Shown piece after piece: positions 9,834 to 18,902 of a stretch of 64,000 nucleotides of DNA. How positions within the stretch are numbered: position 1 is the stretch's first letter; every line of letters begins with the position of its first letter. The notes beneath the pieces are model-generated. The model saw nothing but the letters and a program-made list of their open reading frames with translations, ran no database searches and was not told the origin of the DNA. Location: NCBI RefSeq assembly GCF_000620805.1, contig NZ_KK211187.1, positions 591,957-655,956 of the forward strand, read 5' to 3'. This stretch comes from Exiguobacterium undae DSM 14481. GTDB taxonomy: Bacteria > Bacillota > Bacilli > Exiguobacteriales > Exiguobacteriaceae. The translations under genes and the position numbers were made by a program.

Positions 9834-11867
9834 TCAAGAATTTAGTTGTTCAAGAAGCGATTCGAGGTTTGTTGTCGGACGTTCACATTGAAAATCGTGA
9901 CAGAGATAAGCGGTTGGAGCTGAATCGATTGGTTCATAGTCCGCCAGAAATGGCGCGATGGACAGCAAGTCCGTCTTTTTGCCGACGAGGAGCGACAATT
10001 CCGGTATGCGTCGGGTAAGGAGTTCGGATAAATAAGGTTCGATTGCTTCCTGGCTGTCAGTCAGGATGATCAGTTCTTTTGGCTGCATCAAGGTGCGGAC
10101 ATAGGCACTCATCAAGCTGGCGAATCCGGTCGGTTGCGCCTTGACTTCGAGCGCAACGGATGTAAACACCTGATGGGCCGCATCCCGATAATCCGTCCGA
10201 CCGGTCAGTTGGGACAGACGCAACAGATTCGAGACTGCCGTACTGTTTCCGGCGGGTGTGACGCCATCGTACAGATCCTTTGGTCGAACCAATAAAGTTT
10301 CATCATTAACAGACGTAAAGAAGAAGCTGCTGTTGGAATCTCCAAAATCGCGGAGCATCCGTTCCGTCAGACGCAGGGCGGCATGAAGGTATTGACTTTT
10401 TTGTGTCGTATGATGCAGTTCCAGATAAGCTTCCGTCAAGAAGCTGTAGTCATCGAGAAATCCATTTCCTTGCACGTGACCTTCGCGGTAACGGACTCGA
10501 ACCGTATCGCCATCGATCAGATGGGTCTCGAGGAACGCTAAGGCACGTTCTGCGACTGACGTGTAATGCGGATTGGCAAAAACCCGTCCGGCCTTGGCAT
10601 AAGCGGAAATCATCAGAGCGTTCCAAGACGTCAAGACTTTATCATCCCGAAACGGACGTGTCCGCGTGCTGCGGATCCGTAGTAACGTCTGTCGTTCCCG
10701 TTCGAGTTGGCGCACGACGTCGCGAACAGGCATGTCTTGTTCATCGGCGAACGCCTGCAGAGAGTGGTCGGTCCGCCGGAAAATATTCCGCCCCTCAAAG
10801 TTACCGCCAGGAGTAGCCTGATAATAGAGCGGGAACAAGGCCTCTTTCCCAAGGAACGTGGTCAGTTCCTCAGAGGTGAAGGTATAGAACAGTCCTTCCC
10901 GTCCCTCACTGTCCGCATCTTCCGCCGAATAGAATCCTCCTTCCGGCGATAATAAATCCCGTTCGATATACGTGAACACTTCTTCCGCATACTGTTTGTA
11001 CCGTTCGCGCCCGGAAGCTTGGAACGTTTCGATGCAAGCTGTGGCAAACAGGGCATTATCATACAACATCTTTTCAAAATGCGGCGTTTCCCAACGGGCG
11101 TCGACGGTGTACCGGTAAAGACCAAAGCCGACTTGATCGGTGATTCCGCCGTCGCGCATCGCCGTCAACGTCCGCATGACCATCTGTAGGGCGGTCTCGT
11201 CTTCCGCAAAGCGATGATAATCAAGTAAAAAGGTCAGCAGGGAAGGAGAGGGGAATTTTGGTGCTTCACCAAACCCGCCGTTTTTGACGTCAAATTGCCG
11301 CATCGCCTGGTCAAAGGTGTCGTGAACGAGTGACTCGTCAAGTTGACCCGAGGTGTCACCATGAAGGACGTTTGATAGGGCCTGATTGATTTCAGTACCG
11401 ACCCGTTCAATTTTTTCGGGATCCGTTCGGTAATGTTCACTCAGTTGCAACACGACCTGCCGGAAACTGGGGCGATTGAACTGCGGCGTTTTCGGAAAAT
11501 AAGTCCCGATGTAAAACGGGGTTTGGTCAGGTGACATAAAGACGCTGAGCGGCCATCCTCCTTGACCGTTCATCAGTTGGGCTGCCGTCATATAAATTTG
11601 ATCGATGTCCGGACGTTCTTCCCGGTCGACTTTGATGGAGATGAAACGGTCGTTCAGCAGACGGGCGGTCTCTTCATCCTCAAAGCTTTCGTGCGCCAAG
11701 ACGTGGCACCAATGACACGTCGAATAGCCGATCGACAGGAAAATCGGTTTATTGGTCGCCCGGGCCATGGCGAATGCTTCTTCCCCCCACGGATACCAGT
11801 CGACAGGATTCTCGGCATGTTGCAATAAATAAGGACTCTTTTCATGGATCAATCGATTCGTAGCCAT
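9834..11867 (-). CDS. yyaL: YyaL-like thioredoxin-domain protein (DUF255)
   Basis: A 677-residue cytoplasmic protein. The N-terminal third is a thioredoxin-like DUF255 domain with [18 protein letters not shown]; the redox motif CHWC is at residues 51-54. The remainder resembles an (alpha/alpha)6 barrel as in glycosidases and epimerases ([38 protein letters not shown]). Length and order match B. subtilis YyaL and the SPATA20 family, whose substrate is not firmly known. It is monocistronic with its own terminator. Confidence 0.9.
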   Translation of the reverse strand: MATNRLIHEKSPYLLQHAENPVDWYPWGEEAFAMARATNKPIFLSIGYSTCHWCHVLAHESFEDEETARLLNDRFISIKVDREERPDIDQIYMTAAQLMNGQGGWPLSVFMSPDQTPFYIGTYFPKTPQFNRPSFRQVVLQLSEHYRTDPEKIERVGTEINQALSNVLHGDTSGQLDESLVHDTFDQAMRQFDVKNGGFGEAPKFPSPSLLTFLLDYHRFAEDETALQMVMRTLTAMRDGGITDQVGFGLYRYTVDARWETPHFEKMLYDNALFATACIETFQASGRERYKQYAEEVFTYIERDLLSPEGGFYSAEDADSEGREGLFYTFTSEELTTFLGKEALFPLYYQATPGGNFEGRNIFRRTDHSLQAFADEQDMPVRDVVRQLERERQTLLRIRSTRTRPFRDDKVLTSWNALMISAYAKAGRVFANPHYTSVAERALAFLETHLIDGDTVRVRYREGHVQGNGFLDDYSFLTEAYLELHHTTQKSQYLHAALRLTERMLRDFGDSNSSFFFTSVNDETLLVRPKDLYDGVTPAGNSTAVSNLLRLSQLTGRTDYRDAAHQVFTSVALEVKAQPTGFASLMSAYVRTLMQPKELIILTDSQEAIEPYLSELLTRRIPELSLLVGKKTDLLSIAPFLADYEPIDSAPTAYLCHDFQCERPTTNLESLLEQLNS

Positions 11868-11980
11868 CTCTTTTGACCTCGTTTCTTCTATAGTAATGTC
11901 ATCTCCCTAACGATACCGATTTTGAAGTGGGGAATCAACGGTTCGTTCAGTCCGGTAAAAATAGGACGATGAAAAAAAGA

Positions 11981-12010
11981 TTGACTTTATAAAATAAAAT
12001 GTGTTATATT
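11981..12010 (+). promoter_or_regulatory. Predicted promoter of the structured RNA
   Basis: TTGACT (11981-11986) and TATATT (12005-12010) are 18 bases apart. The predicted start, near 12017, falls directly at the first base of the RNA's closing helix. Confidence 0.5.
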
Positions 12011-12016
12011 AAATTT

Positions 12017-12420
12017 TGTCATGAATCGGGGATGATCACTCATGTGAGAATCTTTCACTTAAATACACAATTTAATAATCAGGTCAGGATTTTTAGACCT
12101 TACTGACAAATGAGTCAGACATAAGTCATCGCTTTTATTTTGTCCTTCTTCTGTTCAACTAGAAGAAGTTGACCCAGCAAGATAAACCTTCCATTCGATA
12201 CTTTTCAGCTCATTCCGAGCGAAATTCTAAAAATCCCAGTAAATACGCAACCCAACGCGTAACTTGATTCTTGCTAAAACGCTTGATTCAGCTGGCGCGG
12301 CCAAGGAGCCGTAACAACGAAAGAGAGGTAGGGCTTTCGTCGTTTCAGGTGTTTTGATCACCTGTATCCTCGATTCTCATGACACCTAAAAACAGACACG
12401 CTGAAAAGGCGTTTTTTTTA
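12017..12420 (+). ncRNA. Candidate large structured non-coding RNA, family unknown
   Basis: No plausible ORF is present. The two ends pair over long distance: 12018-12033 with 12366-12383, 16 pairs with one two-base bulge. Inside are CTTCTTCT/AGAAGAAG (12145-12152 with 12161-12168), CGGC/GCCG (12298-12301 with 12308-12311), an 11-bp arm with one mismatch (12313-12323 with 12334-12344), and CAGGTG/CACCTG (12346-12351 with 12359-12364) stacked on the closing helix. AGGTC/GACCT (12081-12100) and GTCAG/CTGAC (12083-12107) are mutually exclusive alternatives. A weak hairpin with eight Ts ends it at about 12398-12419. I could not match it to RNase P, tmRNA, SRP, 6S, T-box or a riboswitch. It may be an independent RNA or a leader of the nuclease gene. 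Confidence 0.55.
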
Positions 12421-12488
12421 TACCCTTTTTTAAGCAATTGTCTGTCTTTCGTGTTTTTTTGTAACATAAAGACGAATGATTAATTTTT

Positions 12489-12502
12489 GTAAGCGTTAAC
12501 AA
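12489..12502 (+). promoter_or_regulatory. cre site (CcpA) upstream of the nuclease gene
   Basis: TGTAAGCGTTAACA fits the consensus TGWAANCGNTNWCA at all positions. It lies about 30 bases upstream of the candidate -35 box of the nuclease gene, where CcpA more often activates than represses (inference). Confidence 0.6.
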
Positions 12503-12532
12503 TTAATTCTTTTACGAATATTAAGGTCTTTT

Positions 12533-12562
12533 TTTACACAAAATATACACTATCCGTAAATA
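12533..12562 (+). promoter_or_regulatory. Possible promoter of the nuclease gene
   Basis: TTTACA (12533-12538) and TAAATA (12557-12562) are 18 bases apart in a very AT-rich stretch, so chance matches are possible. Confidence 0.4.
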
Positions 12563-12610
12563 TATCTGATAATATGAAGAAGTGTCAGAAAATTCATAGG
12601 GGGTAACATC

Positions 12611-15358
12611 ATGAAGAACGTCAGTACGTTTGGGAAGTGGGCATTGGTCGGCGCATTAACAGCAGGAATTCTTCCGCAAGCAGGCATTACGGTCGGGGCA
12701 GAAGGCGAAGGCGTCATCTTGTCTGAGTACATAGAAGGGTCAAGCAACAATAAAGCGATTGAGATTTATAATGGTTCGGGGCAAATCATTAATTTAGCCG
12801 ATTATACACTTGTACAATATACGAACGGTGGACCTTCGGAAGCGAAAATCACATTGTCCGGTACGATTGAACCGGGAAAAACGTTTGTGATCGCCAATTC
12901 AAGCGCGAACGCAGACATCAAGGGAAAAGCGCAACAAACAACCGGTTCACTGAACTTCAACGGAAATGATCCCGTTGCCCTGAAAAAAGGGGATGAAGTC
13001 CTTGATATCATCGGACCCGTCGGATCGAGCACGGACTTTGCGAAAGATACGACACTTGTTCGCAAGACAAACGTCACAGCAGGATCAAAAACATATGAAC
13101 CGTCGCAATGGACAAGTTTCCCGGTCGATACGTTGACGGACCTCGGCGCACATGCTGCTGAAGCGGGAGACATCTTGGTCGCACCAACAGCATCACCCGT
13201 CGGAGAAGTCGAACGCGGCGATCAAGTCACACTGACGGGCGAGGGAACGATTCACTTTACAGTCGACGGCTCGACACCGACAGCAGAAAGCCCTGTTTAT
13301 TCTGGACCGATTACAATCAATGACGAAGTCACGATCCAAGCGGTTGTGGTTAAAGACGGTAAAACATCTGCCGTATCGACGTTCAAATATTACATCGCAC
13401 CACCCATCACGAAAATCAGCAGTATTCAAGGGGTAGCCCACACGTCACCATACGCGGATCAACTCGTCCGGACGACCGGTGTCGTCACGTATATCGTTGA
13501 TGCAAACAACTTCTACATGCAGGATCCGAACCCGGATAACAACAGCAAAACATCAGAAGGTGTGCTGGTATACGCTAAAAATCACGGTGCGGCGATTGGT
13601 CAGACCGTCGCAACGACGGGTTACGTCAAAGAATGGTTACTTGGCGGATACAGTGATAAGTTTGACACGGATCTTGCGGTCACGGAGATCAGTACAGTCA
13701 ACCTCGTCAAAGGCGCATTGAACACAGGATTACCGGCAAGCATCGTCCTCGGAGAGAAGGGTGTCTTGATTCCGACACAAGTCGTCGACAACGATTCGTT
13801 TGCTGAATTTGATCCGGCGGAAGATGCCATCGATTTATACGAGAGTGTCGAAGGAATGCGTGTCGCGCTTCCGAACGCCATCGTCACGGGTCCACAGGCC
13901 AACCGGACGATTCCAGTGCGCACACAAACGGCAAACAAAGACTATACGAAACGCGGTACGCCAATCTTAACGGCAAATAACGTCAATCCGGAGCGTCTGT
14001 TCGTTGAGATGGGCAGCAGCTCGTACCGGGCGAAATCCGGCGACCGCTTTGACGGAACGATTGAAGGGGTCATGAGTTATAACTACTCGGCTTACAAAGT
14101 GCTTTCAAAAGCGGCTGACTTACCAACGTTGATCACAAGTGAAGTGGATCGTCAGCCGACGAACATCGAAACAGGAGATTCACGTTTGACAGTCGCCTCG
14201 TATAACGTTGAAAACTTTGCTTCAACGGCAGATGCCGGCAAGGTGGACCGTGTTTCCGAAGGGATCGCGACGTTCCTGAAAACACCGGATATCGTCGGTT
14301 TGACGGAAATGCAGGATAATGACGGTGCGACAGACAGCGGCACGGTGGATGCTTCGAAATCGTTTGAGACATTGATTGCCGCAATCGAAGCGAAGACAGG
14401 TGTCCGTTACGCGTATACCGATATCGCACCGGAAGATAAAAAAGACGGCGGGCAGCCGGGTGGAAACATTCGTGTCGGTTTCTTGTATAACCCAGCACGT
14501 GTTTCACTTGCGTCAGGTGAAAAAGGAACGGCAACGGAAGCAGTGGCTGTCGAGAATGGTAAATTGACGAACAACCCGGGACGGATTCAACCGACGGATC
14601 CAAACTTCGATAGTTCACGGAAACCACTCGTCGGAGAGTTTATCTTCAAAGGGGAATCGTATCACGTCATCGCCAACCACTTTAATTCAAAAGGCGGCGA
14701 TGGAGCGGACTTTGGCAAAAACCAACCAGCCGTCCGTAAAAGTGAAGTCCAACGCCATGCCATCGCGACGATCGTACAAGATTTCGTCCGTGAGCTGGAA
14801 ACAGAAGTCAAAGATGCGAACGTCGTGGTACTTGGTGACTTAAACGACTTCCAGTTCTCGAAAACGCTGGATATCTTAAAAGGGAAAAACCTTTGGAATA
14901 CGGTGGATGATCTTCCGAAATCCGAACGGTATTCGTACATCTACAACGGAAACGCCCAAGTCCTTGACCACGTCTTGATTTCGAAAAACCTGAAGCCGTA
15001 TACGTCGTCTGATATCGTCAACATCAACTCTGATTATATGGAGGCAGACGGCAGCGCCAGCGATCATGATCCGGCGATCATTTCGATTCAAGGAGCACAA
15101 AGCGCTTATCCGGTCAAAGGGAAAGCAGAAATCGGAAAATGGCGTGCTGTTCAAAAAGGAAAACACGTGACCATCGAACGGAAAATTGCAAATCGTTGGT
15201 TAAAAGTCAGTGAAACACACGGTCGCCAACACGGTGAGCTTTTGGAGCTTCGTGTGACGAAAGGCATTCCATATGTACTTGTCCAAACCAAAAAAGATGG
15301 TAAAACGTGGCTAGAGCTTTCGAAGCGCTATAAACTAGTCGAGTCGAACAAGTTTTAA
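12611..15358 (+). CDS. Secreted multidomain nuclease/phosphatase (EEP family)
   Basis: A 915-residue exported protein; signal peptide about residues 1-30 and AGGGGG before the ATG. Domains in order: lamin-tail domain (about 30-150, ILSEYIEGSSNNKAIEIYNG), a chitobiase/hexosaminidase-C-like module (FTVDGSTPTAESPVYSG, about 220), an OB-fold-like module (about 268-400), and an endonuclease/exonuclease/phosphatase domain (about 525-830). The last has VASYNVENFA, GLTEMQDNDG, ANHFNSKGGD, LGDLNDFQ and SDHDPAI, covering the metal-binding and catalytic Asn, Glu, His and Asp residues. A basic tail follows. It resembles ExeM-type extracellular nucleases and probably degrades DNA outside the cell for nutrients. 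It has a consensus cre upstream. Confidence 0.88.
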   Translation: MKNVSTFGKWALVGALTAGILPQAGITVGAEGEGVILSEYIEGSSNNKAIEIYNGSGQIINLADYTLVQYTNGGPSEAKITLSGTIEPGKTFVIANSSANADIKGKAQQTTGSLNFNGNDPVALKKGDEVLDIIGPVGSSTDFAKDTTLVRKTNVTAGSKTYEPSQWTSFPVDTLTDLGAHAAEAGDILVAPTASPVGEVERGDQVTLTGEGTIHFTVDGSTPTAESPVYSGPITINDEVTIQAVVVKDGKTSAVSTFKYYIAPPITKISSIQGVAHTSPYADQLVRTTGVVTYIVDANNFYMQDPNPDNNSKTSEGVLVYAKNHGAAIGQTVATTGYVKEWLLGGYSDKFDTDLAVTEISTVNLVKGALNTGLPASIVLGEKGVLIPTQVVDNDSFAEFDPAEDAIDLYESVEGMRVALPNAIVTGPQANRTIPVRTQTANKDYTKRGTPILTANNVNPERLFVEMGSSSYRAKSGDRFDGTIEGVMSYNYSAYKVLSKAADLPTLITSEVDRQPTNIETGDSRLTVASYNVENFASTADAGKVDRVSEGIATFLKTPDIVGLTEMQDNDGATDSGTVDASKSFETLIAAIEAKTGVRYAYTDIAPEDKKDGGQPGGNIRVGFLYNPARVSLASGEKGTATEAVAVENGKLTNNPGRIQPTDPNFDSSRKPLVGEFIFKGESYHVIANHFNSKGGDGADFGKNQPAVRKSEVQRHAIATIVQDFVRELETEVKDANVVVLGDLNDFQFSKTLDILKGKNLWNTVDDLPKSERYSYIYNGNAQVLDHVLISKNLKPYTSSDIVNINSDYMEADGSASDHDPAIISIQGAQSAYPVKGKAEIGKWRAVQKGKHVTIERKIANRWLKVSETHGRQHGELLELRVTKGIPYVLVQTKKDGKTWLELSKRYKLVESNKF

Positions 15359-15363
15359 TCGTT

Positions 15364-15409
15364 GAACATACAAAAAAGCGGACTTAGTTGTCCGCTTTTT
15401 TGTATGTTC
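15364..15409. terminator. Strong bidirectional terminator
   Basis: Perfect 20-bp stem (15364-15383 with 15390-15409) and a six-base loop, containing A- and T-runs on the two arms. It ends the nuclease transcript on the plus strand and the 118-residue membrane gene on the minus strand, whose stop codon lies in the loop. Confidence 0.9.
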
Positions 15410-15740
15410 GGATAAATAGAGAGAGAAAAGAAAACAGACTGATGGAAAGAGTGAGCAGTAAAGCGAGGTGGAGCGGGATAGCGCGGAACATGTACATAAA
15501 GTGTATGATGATCAGCAGAAGGATAATGGAAAGACCGGGAATGAATTGTTTGCGTAATAAATGACCGACGCCGGGCACAAGCAATTCAAAACCAAACCGC
15601 TGACTGATATGGACTTCTTCATGGGCATTGGCAATACTGAACGAAACAGTCAGTAAGACTAAAATCATCCATCCGGAAAACAAATACTGCTGGATCGGCA
15701 AAAACGTAATCGATTCGTAAATAAAATAAAGTAGGATCAT
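15384..15740 (-). CDS. Small membrane protein of unknown function (118 aa)
   Basis: The ATG at 15740 is preceded by AAAGGAG at six bases. The product has three to four hydrophobic segments (around LFSGWMILVLLTVSFSIA, IILLLIIIHFMYMF and LALLLTLSISLFSFLSL) with a central polar loop EEVHISQRFGFELLVPG, and a basic C-terminus. No family is recognised. Its last codons and stop lie inside the convergent terminator stem, so the coding end and terminator have evolved together. The binding site and clean membrane pattern favour a real gene. Confidence 0.6.
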   Translation of the reverse strand: MILLYFIYESITFLPIQQYLFSGWMILVLLTVSFSIANAHEEVHISQRFGFELLVPGVGHLLRKQFIPGLSIILLLIIIHFMYMFRAIPLHLALLLTLSISLFSFLSLFIRTYKKADN

Positions 15741-16098
15741 GGCATACTCCTTTGGAAGTAGATATTATATAAAATTTCCTTATTTTTTCCTTACGAATTC
15801 TAATGATAGCGAGGGTTTTCGGGAACGGCAACAACATTTAAAAGGAATGAAAATAAAAGAATGTTCACACATTTTAACAACAGGGAAAGAATAGTTTATT
15901 TTATGTATGATAATGGTGTGAGAATGTGATGAATAAAGACGTCAGACCTCTTTTGCACATAAAGTCTAAAATGTGTCAAAAGTGTGAAGAGACATACGGA
16001 ATCGTGTGATTTCACTTGAAACGATAGCTTAGACTGTTCGAATGGACTGGTTTCTTTTAAAATTAGGGTAATGGAACAAATGAGGAGGCGAAAGACAC
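15741..16098. other. Intergenic region between membrane and CAP genes
   Basis: AT-rich, with no coding signal. A TTCACACATTTT-like segment near 15864 and AAAATGTGTCAA near 15969 form a distant imperfect inverted repeat. GTTTC/GGGTAA just before the CAP gene loosely resembles a sigma-B promoter, but its spacing is too short to call. Confidence 0.3.
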
Positions 16099-16977
16099 AT
16101 GAAAAAGTGGTTAGTGCTCGGAGTAGCAGCGGTCGCTTTCTTTAGTTACGAAAACACCCCCATGGAACAGGCGGAGGCGGACTACCCGAAAAGCGGGGGA
16201 ACGCTGATTGATCGATATACGAGTGAATACCCGGGTTATGACTGGGAAGTCAGGCGAACAGCGTCTGAAGAGTTTGTCGCACTGACGAAAGACGGGAAAG
16301 ATTACGGGAAGTACCGTTCGAAAAACGGTGTGACGACGCAAGGAGCCGTCCTGAACAAAGATACGGAAGCGACACTTGCGAAAAAAGGCTGGAAAGCCGT
16401 CAAGTCGTACCGGAAAGGGAATACAAATTATTTGTTGAACCTCGATCATGCTGCCGTCTATGAAAAAAAGGACCGGTATGTCACGTATTTCTTTGATCAA
16501 CATGACGGCAATAAGGTCAAAGCAACACTTGCCATCCCGAAAGACGTGGAAGCGAAAAAAAGCGGCTTCTACGGAACGGCATCGAGTGCATTACGGACAA
16601 CGGATGAGAAATTGATGTTGCGTCTGATGAACTGGGACCGGGCAGAGTACAAACGCGGAGCACTGACTCCGTACAATGCGCTGAAACCTGTCACACGGGC
16701 TCACAGTGAGAACATGGCGAAAAACAATTTCTTCTCCCATACCGATCCACAAGGACGCGATCCGTTTGATCGGATGAAAGAAAAAGGAATCCGTTTCTCG
16801 ACAGCCGGAGAAAACCTATCGATGGGCTACCCGAACGTCTTTGCAGCACACTGGGGGTTGATGAACTCAAAAGGACACCGCGACAATATCATGAACAATG
16901 ATTTCAAGCAGGCGGATGTCGGTGTGGCTTTCCGGGAAAACTCGCCGTACTTCACGATTAACTTCCGGACACCGTAA
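16099..16977 (+). CDS. Secreted CAP-domain protein (SCP/YlbC-like)
   Basis: A 292-residue exported protein; signal peptide about 1-30 and GAGGAGG before the ATG. The N-terminal half (about 40-165) resembles the CAP-associated N-terminal domain found with YlbC-type proteins. The C-terminal 125 residues form a CAP/SCP domain with RAHSENMAKNNFFSHTDPQG, GENLSMGY, WGLMNSKGHRDNIMN and DVGVAF; the two His and the Glu are the usual cavity residues. Bacterial CAP proteins are extracellular, and their biochemical role is mostly unknown. The gene stands alone, with a terminator 30 bases downstream. Confidence 0.88.
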   Translation: MKKWLVLGVAAVAFFSYENTPMEQAEADYPKSGGTLIDRYTSEYPGYDWEVRRTASEEFVALTKDGKDYGKYRSKNGVTTQGAVLNKDTEATLAKKGWKAVKSYRKGNTNYLLNLDHAAVYEKKDRYVTYFFDQHDGNKVKATLAIPKDVEAKKSGFYGTASSALRTTDEKLMLRLMNWDRAEYKRGALTPYNALKPVTRAHSENMAKNNFFSHTDPQGRDPFDRMKEKGIRFSTAGENLSMGYPNVFAAHWGLMNSKGHRDNIMNNDFKQADVGVAFRENSPYFTINFRTP

Positions 16978-17007
16978 AGTAATATTTACAACTAAAGCGT
17001 ACGTATC

Positions 17008-17043
17008 ACCCCGATTTTGCGAAAGCAGGATTGGGGTTCTTTT
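17008..17043 (+). terminator. Terminator of the CAP gene
   Basis: A 13-bp stem (17008-17020 with 17025-17037, GAAA loop, some G-U pairs) followed by TTCTTTTG. Confidence 0.8.
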
Positions 17044-17195
17044 GTGTGGATCAATCTGTAGATGAATGACGCGCCATCTGTATTTGAATCCTATCTTGAA
17101 AAATGAGAGGGGAATTTTGATTGACGAAGCCCCGTCTTCTCCACTCGCTTTTCTCGGGCGGAACGCAAGCTAGCTGTCATCTGTTTGATGACCGG

Positions 17196-17272
17196 GTCTC
17201 GCCTGTTCCTGACGGAAGCAGCGCTTCCTTTTCCCGTAGAAGTCGAGCGGAAGACGTGACTTCTAACGAGAC
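17196..17272. other. Candidate three-way-junction RNA element
   Basis: GTCTCG (17196-17201) pairs with CGAGAC (17267-17272). It encloses two perfect hairpins: GGAAGC/GCTTCC (17214-17219 with 17223-17228) and TAGAAGTC/GACTTCTA (17237-17244 with 17258-17265). No coding region is convincing in this 17044-17385 gap. The strand is undecided: the element is downstream of the CAP gene on plus and of metQ on minus. I know no family with this layout. Confidence 0.4.
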
Positions 17273-17284
17273 ATCATTCAATGG

Positions 17285-17345
17285 AAAACCCCTGAAACCG
17301 TTCCACATCCTTTTTGTAAGGGGAGGGAGCTGTTTCAGGGGTTTT
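17285..17345. terminator. Hairpin ending the metNIQ transcript
   Basis: AAAACCCCTGAAAC (17285-17298) and GTTTCAGGGGTTTT (17332-17345) form a perfect 14-bp stem. On the minus strand, after metQ, it ends in TTTT. The loop is unusually large (33 bases). Confidence 0.6.
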
Positions 17346-17385
17346 ATATCGTCTTTAGATGAATGAATCGGCAAAAGGAATTACG

Positions 17386-18207
17386 TCAGTTTGCCCACTC
17401 GGGTTTACTGAAGCCTTTAAAGGACTTTTCGATGACAGCGTTAAAGTCATCTGATTCGACGACAGCCGTTAAGTCTTTCGCGAGCTGTTTCTTTTCATCT
17501 GCTGTTTTGACAGCGACTAAGTTACGGTACTGCTCGTCCATTTTCTCGAGTGCCAACGCATCAAGTAAATCGAACTTCGCGGCAAGCGCAAAGTTTCCAG
17601 GGACGGCAGAAATATCAACGCTCTCGATGGCACGTGGCAACTGTGCTGCCTCCAGTGGTTTGATGACGAGTTTTTTTGGATTCTTAACAATGTCTTTTTC
17701 AGAAACCGTCAATGGATCAGCATCCGGCTTCAACTCAATCCAGCCTTGTTCAGCGAGTAGGTTCAACGCGCGGGCTTGGTTGGTCGGATCGTTTGGTGTT
17801 GCGACTTCCGCGCCTGTCTTGACGTCATCAAGCGACTTATAAGATTTACTATATAAGCCCATCGGTGCCGTCGGGACAGTGATCAGCCCTTTAAGATCGA
17901 GATTCTTTTCCTTCGCGAACGTCTTCAGATAGATCGAGTGTTGGAACAAGTTCGCGTCGATGTCGCCACTGCCGAGCGCGATGTTCGGCTGGATATAATC
18001 GCTGAATTCAACGATTTCGACTTTGTAGCCTTTCTTTTCAAGACCAGGCTGAATCGCTTCTTTGACCATGTCGCTGTAAGGACCGCTCGTCGCACCGATC
18101 TTAATCGACTTGGTTTCTTCTTTCGCACTGCTGTCGCCACAGCCGGCAAGAATCCCGGCTCCGAGTAATCCTGTTGCTAAAAAGGCGTATCGTTTTTTCA
18201 TAGTCAT
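17386..18207 (-). CDS. metQ: MetQ, methionine-binding lipoprotein
   Basis: A 273-residue lipoprotein of the NlpA/MetQ family. The signal peptide ends in the lipobox LAGC (about residues 19-22). Family features include KIGATSGPYSDM, NLFQHSIYLKTF, VATPNDPTNQARALNLL and AVPGNFALAAK. It captures D/L-methionine outside the membrane for the MetNI transporter. It is the third gene of metNIQ, 29 bases after metI, and so under the SAM-I riboswitch upstream of metN. Confidence 0.95.
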   Translation of the reverse strand: MTMKKRYAFLATGLLGAGILAGCGDSSAKEETKSIKIGATSGPYSDMVKEAIQPGLEKKGYKVEIVEFSDYIQPNIALGSGDIDANLFQHSIYLKTFAKEKNLDLKGLITVPTAPMGLYSKSYKSLDDVKTGAEVATPNDPTNQARALNLLAEQGWIELKPDADPLTVSEKDIVKNPKKLVIKPLEAAQLPRAIESVDISAVPGNFALAAKFDLLDALALEKMDEQYRNLVAVKTADEKKQLAKDLTAVVESDDFNAVIEKSFKGFSKPEWAN

Positions 18208-18236
18208 TCTCTCCCTTAGTGGTCTCTATTTTGGAT

Positions 18237-18902
18237 TTAACGTTTATCAGCACGACGGGCAAGTTGATTGCCGAGTCCTTGAATACTTTGGACGATGACG
18301 ACGAGTACGATGATCGTCACGATCATGACGACGTTATCGTACCGGTAATAACCGAAGCGGATGGCGAGGTCACCGACACCACCGCCGCCGACGATGCCGG
18401 CCATGGCAGAAAAGCCGATCAGGCTGATCGTCGTTAACGTCACCGCTTGGATGATTCCGGGAAGGGCTTCCGGTAACAGGGCGCTGATGATGATACGAAA
18501 TGGTGTGGCGCCGCACGCCTCAGCAGCTTCGATCAAGCCCGGTGGAATCTCACGGAGTGAGGTCTCGACGAGTCGGGCAAGGAACGGAATGGCGGCAACA
18601 CTTAAGCTGACAGAAGCGGCCGTCGGACCAATCGTATTGTCGAGCAACAATTGTGTCAGTGGAATCAATGCGACAAGCAAGATGATGAAGGGTAACGAAC
18701 GAACGATATTAACGAAAAAGTCCAAAATACTGCGAACGAAGACGTTTTGGAAAAACAATCCACGGTCGGTGATGAATAAAAGAATTCCCAGCGGAATCCC
18801 GACGACGAGGGCAAAACCAAGGGAAATCCCGACCATCAAGGCCGTTTCGCCTAAGGCTTTTGCCAACTCCGGTAACATCGTTTGAATCCGTTCAAGCCAC
18901 AT
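18237..18902 (-). CDS. metI: MetI, methionine ABC transporter permease
   Basis: A 221-residue permease with five to six membrane helices and the binding-protein-dependent transport signature EACGATPFRIIISALLPEALPGI (about 135-160), which contacts the ATPase. The length is typical of MetI. Its start overlaps the end of metN by 11 bases, so the two are coupled. B. subtilis calls this gene metP. Confidence 0.95.
   Translation of the reverse strand: MWLERIQTMLPELAKALGETALMVGISLGFALVVGIPLGILLFITDRGLFFQNVFVRSILDFFVNIVRSLPFIILLVALIPLTQLLLDNTIGPTAASVSLSVAAIPFLARLVETSLREIPPGLIEAAEACGATPFRIIISALLPEALPGIIQAVTLTTISLIGFSAMAGIVGGGGVGDLAIRFGYYRYDNVVMIVTIIVLVVIVQSIQGLGNQLARRADKR

Noticed and set aside
12017-12420. 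tmRNA, RNase P RNA, SRP RNA or T-box identity for the structured gap
   Set aside because: None of their invariant sequences (such as the T-box GGTGGNACCGCG or the RNase P GAGGAAAGTCC) occurs.
12533-12553. A possible Pho box before the nuclease (TTTACA, five bases, TATACA)
   Set aside because: Only two repeats fit and the region is extremely AT-rich; the full cre consensus nearby is the stronger signal.
16055-16073. A sigma-B-like promoter (GTTTC...GGGTAA) before the CAP gene
   Set aside because: The spacer is about 10-11 bases, too short for sigma-B.
17121-17366. An 81-codon frame in the CAP-metQ gap
   Set aside because: It has no binding site and arginine/serine-rich random text, and its bases form perfect RNA stems instead.
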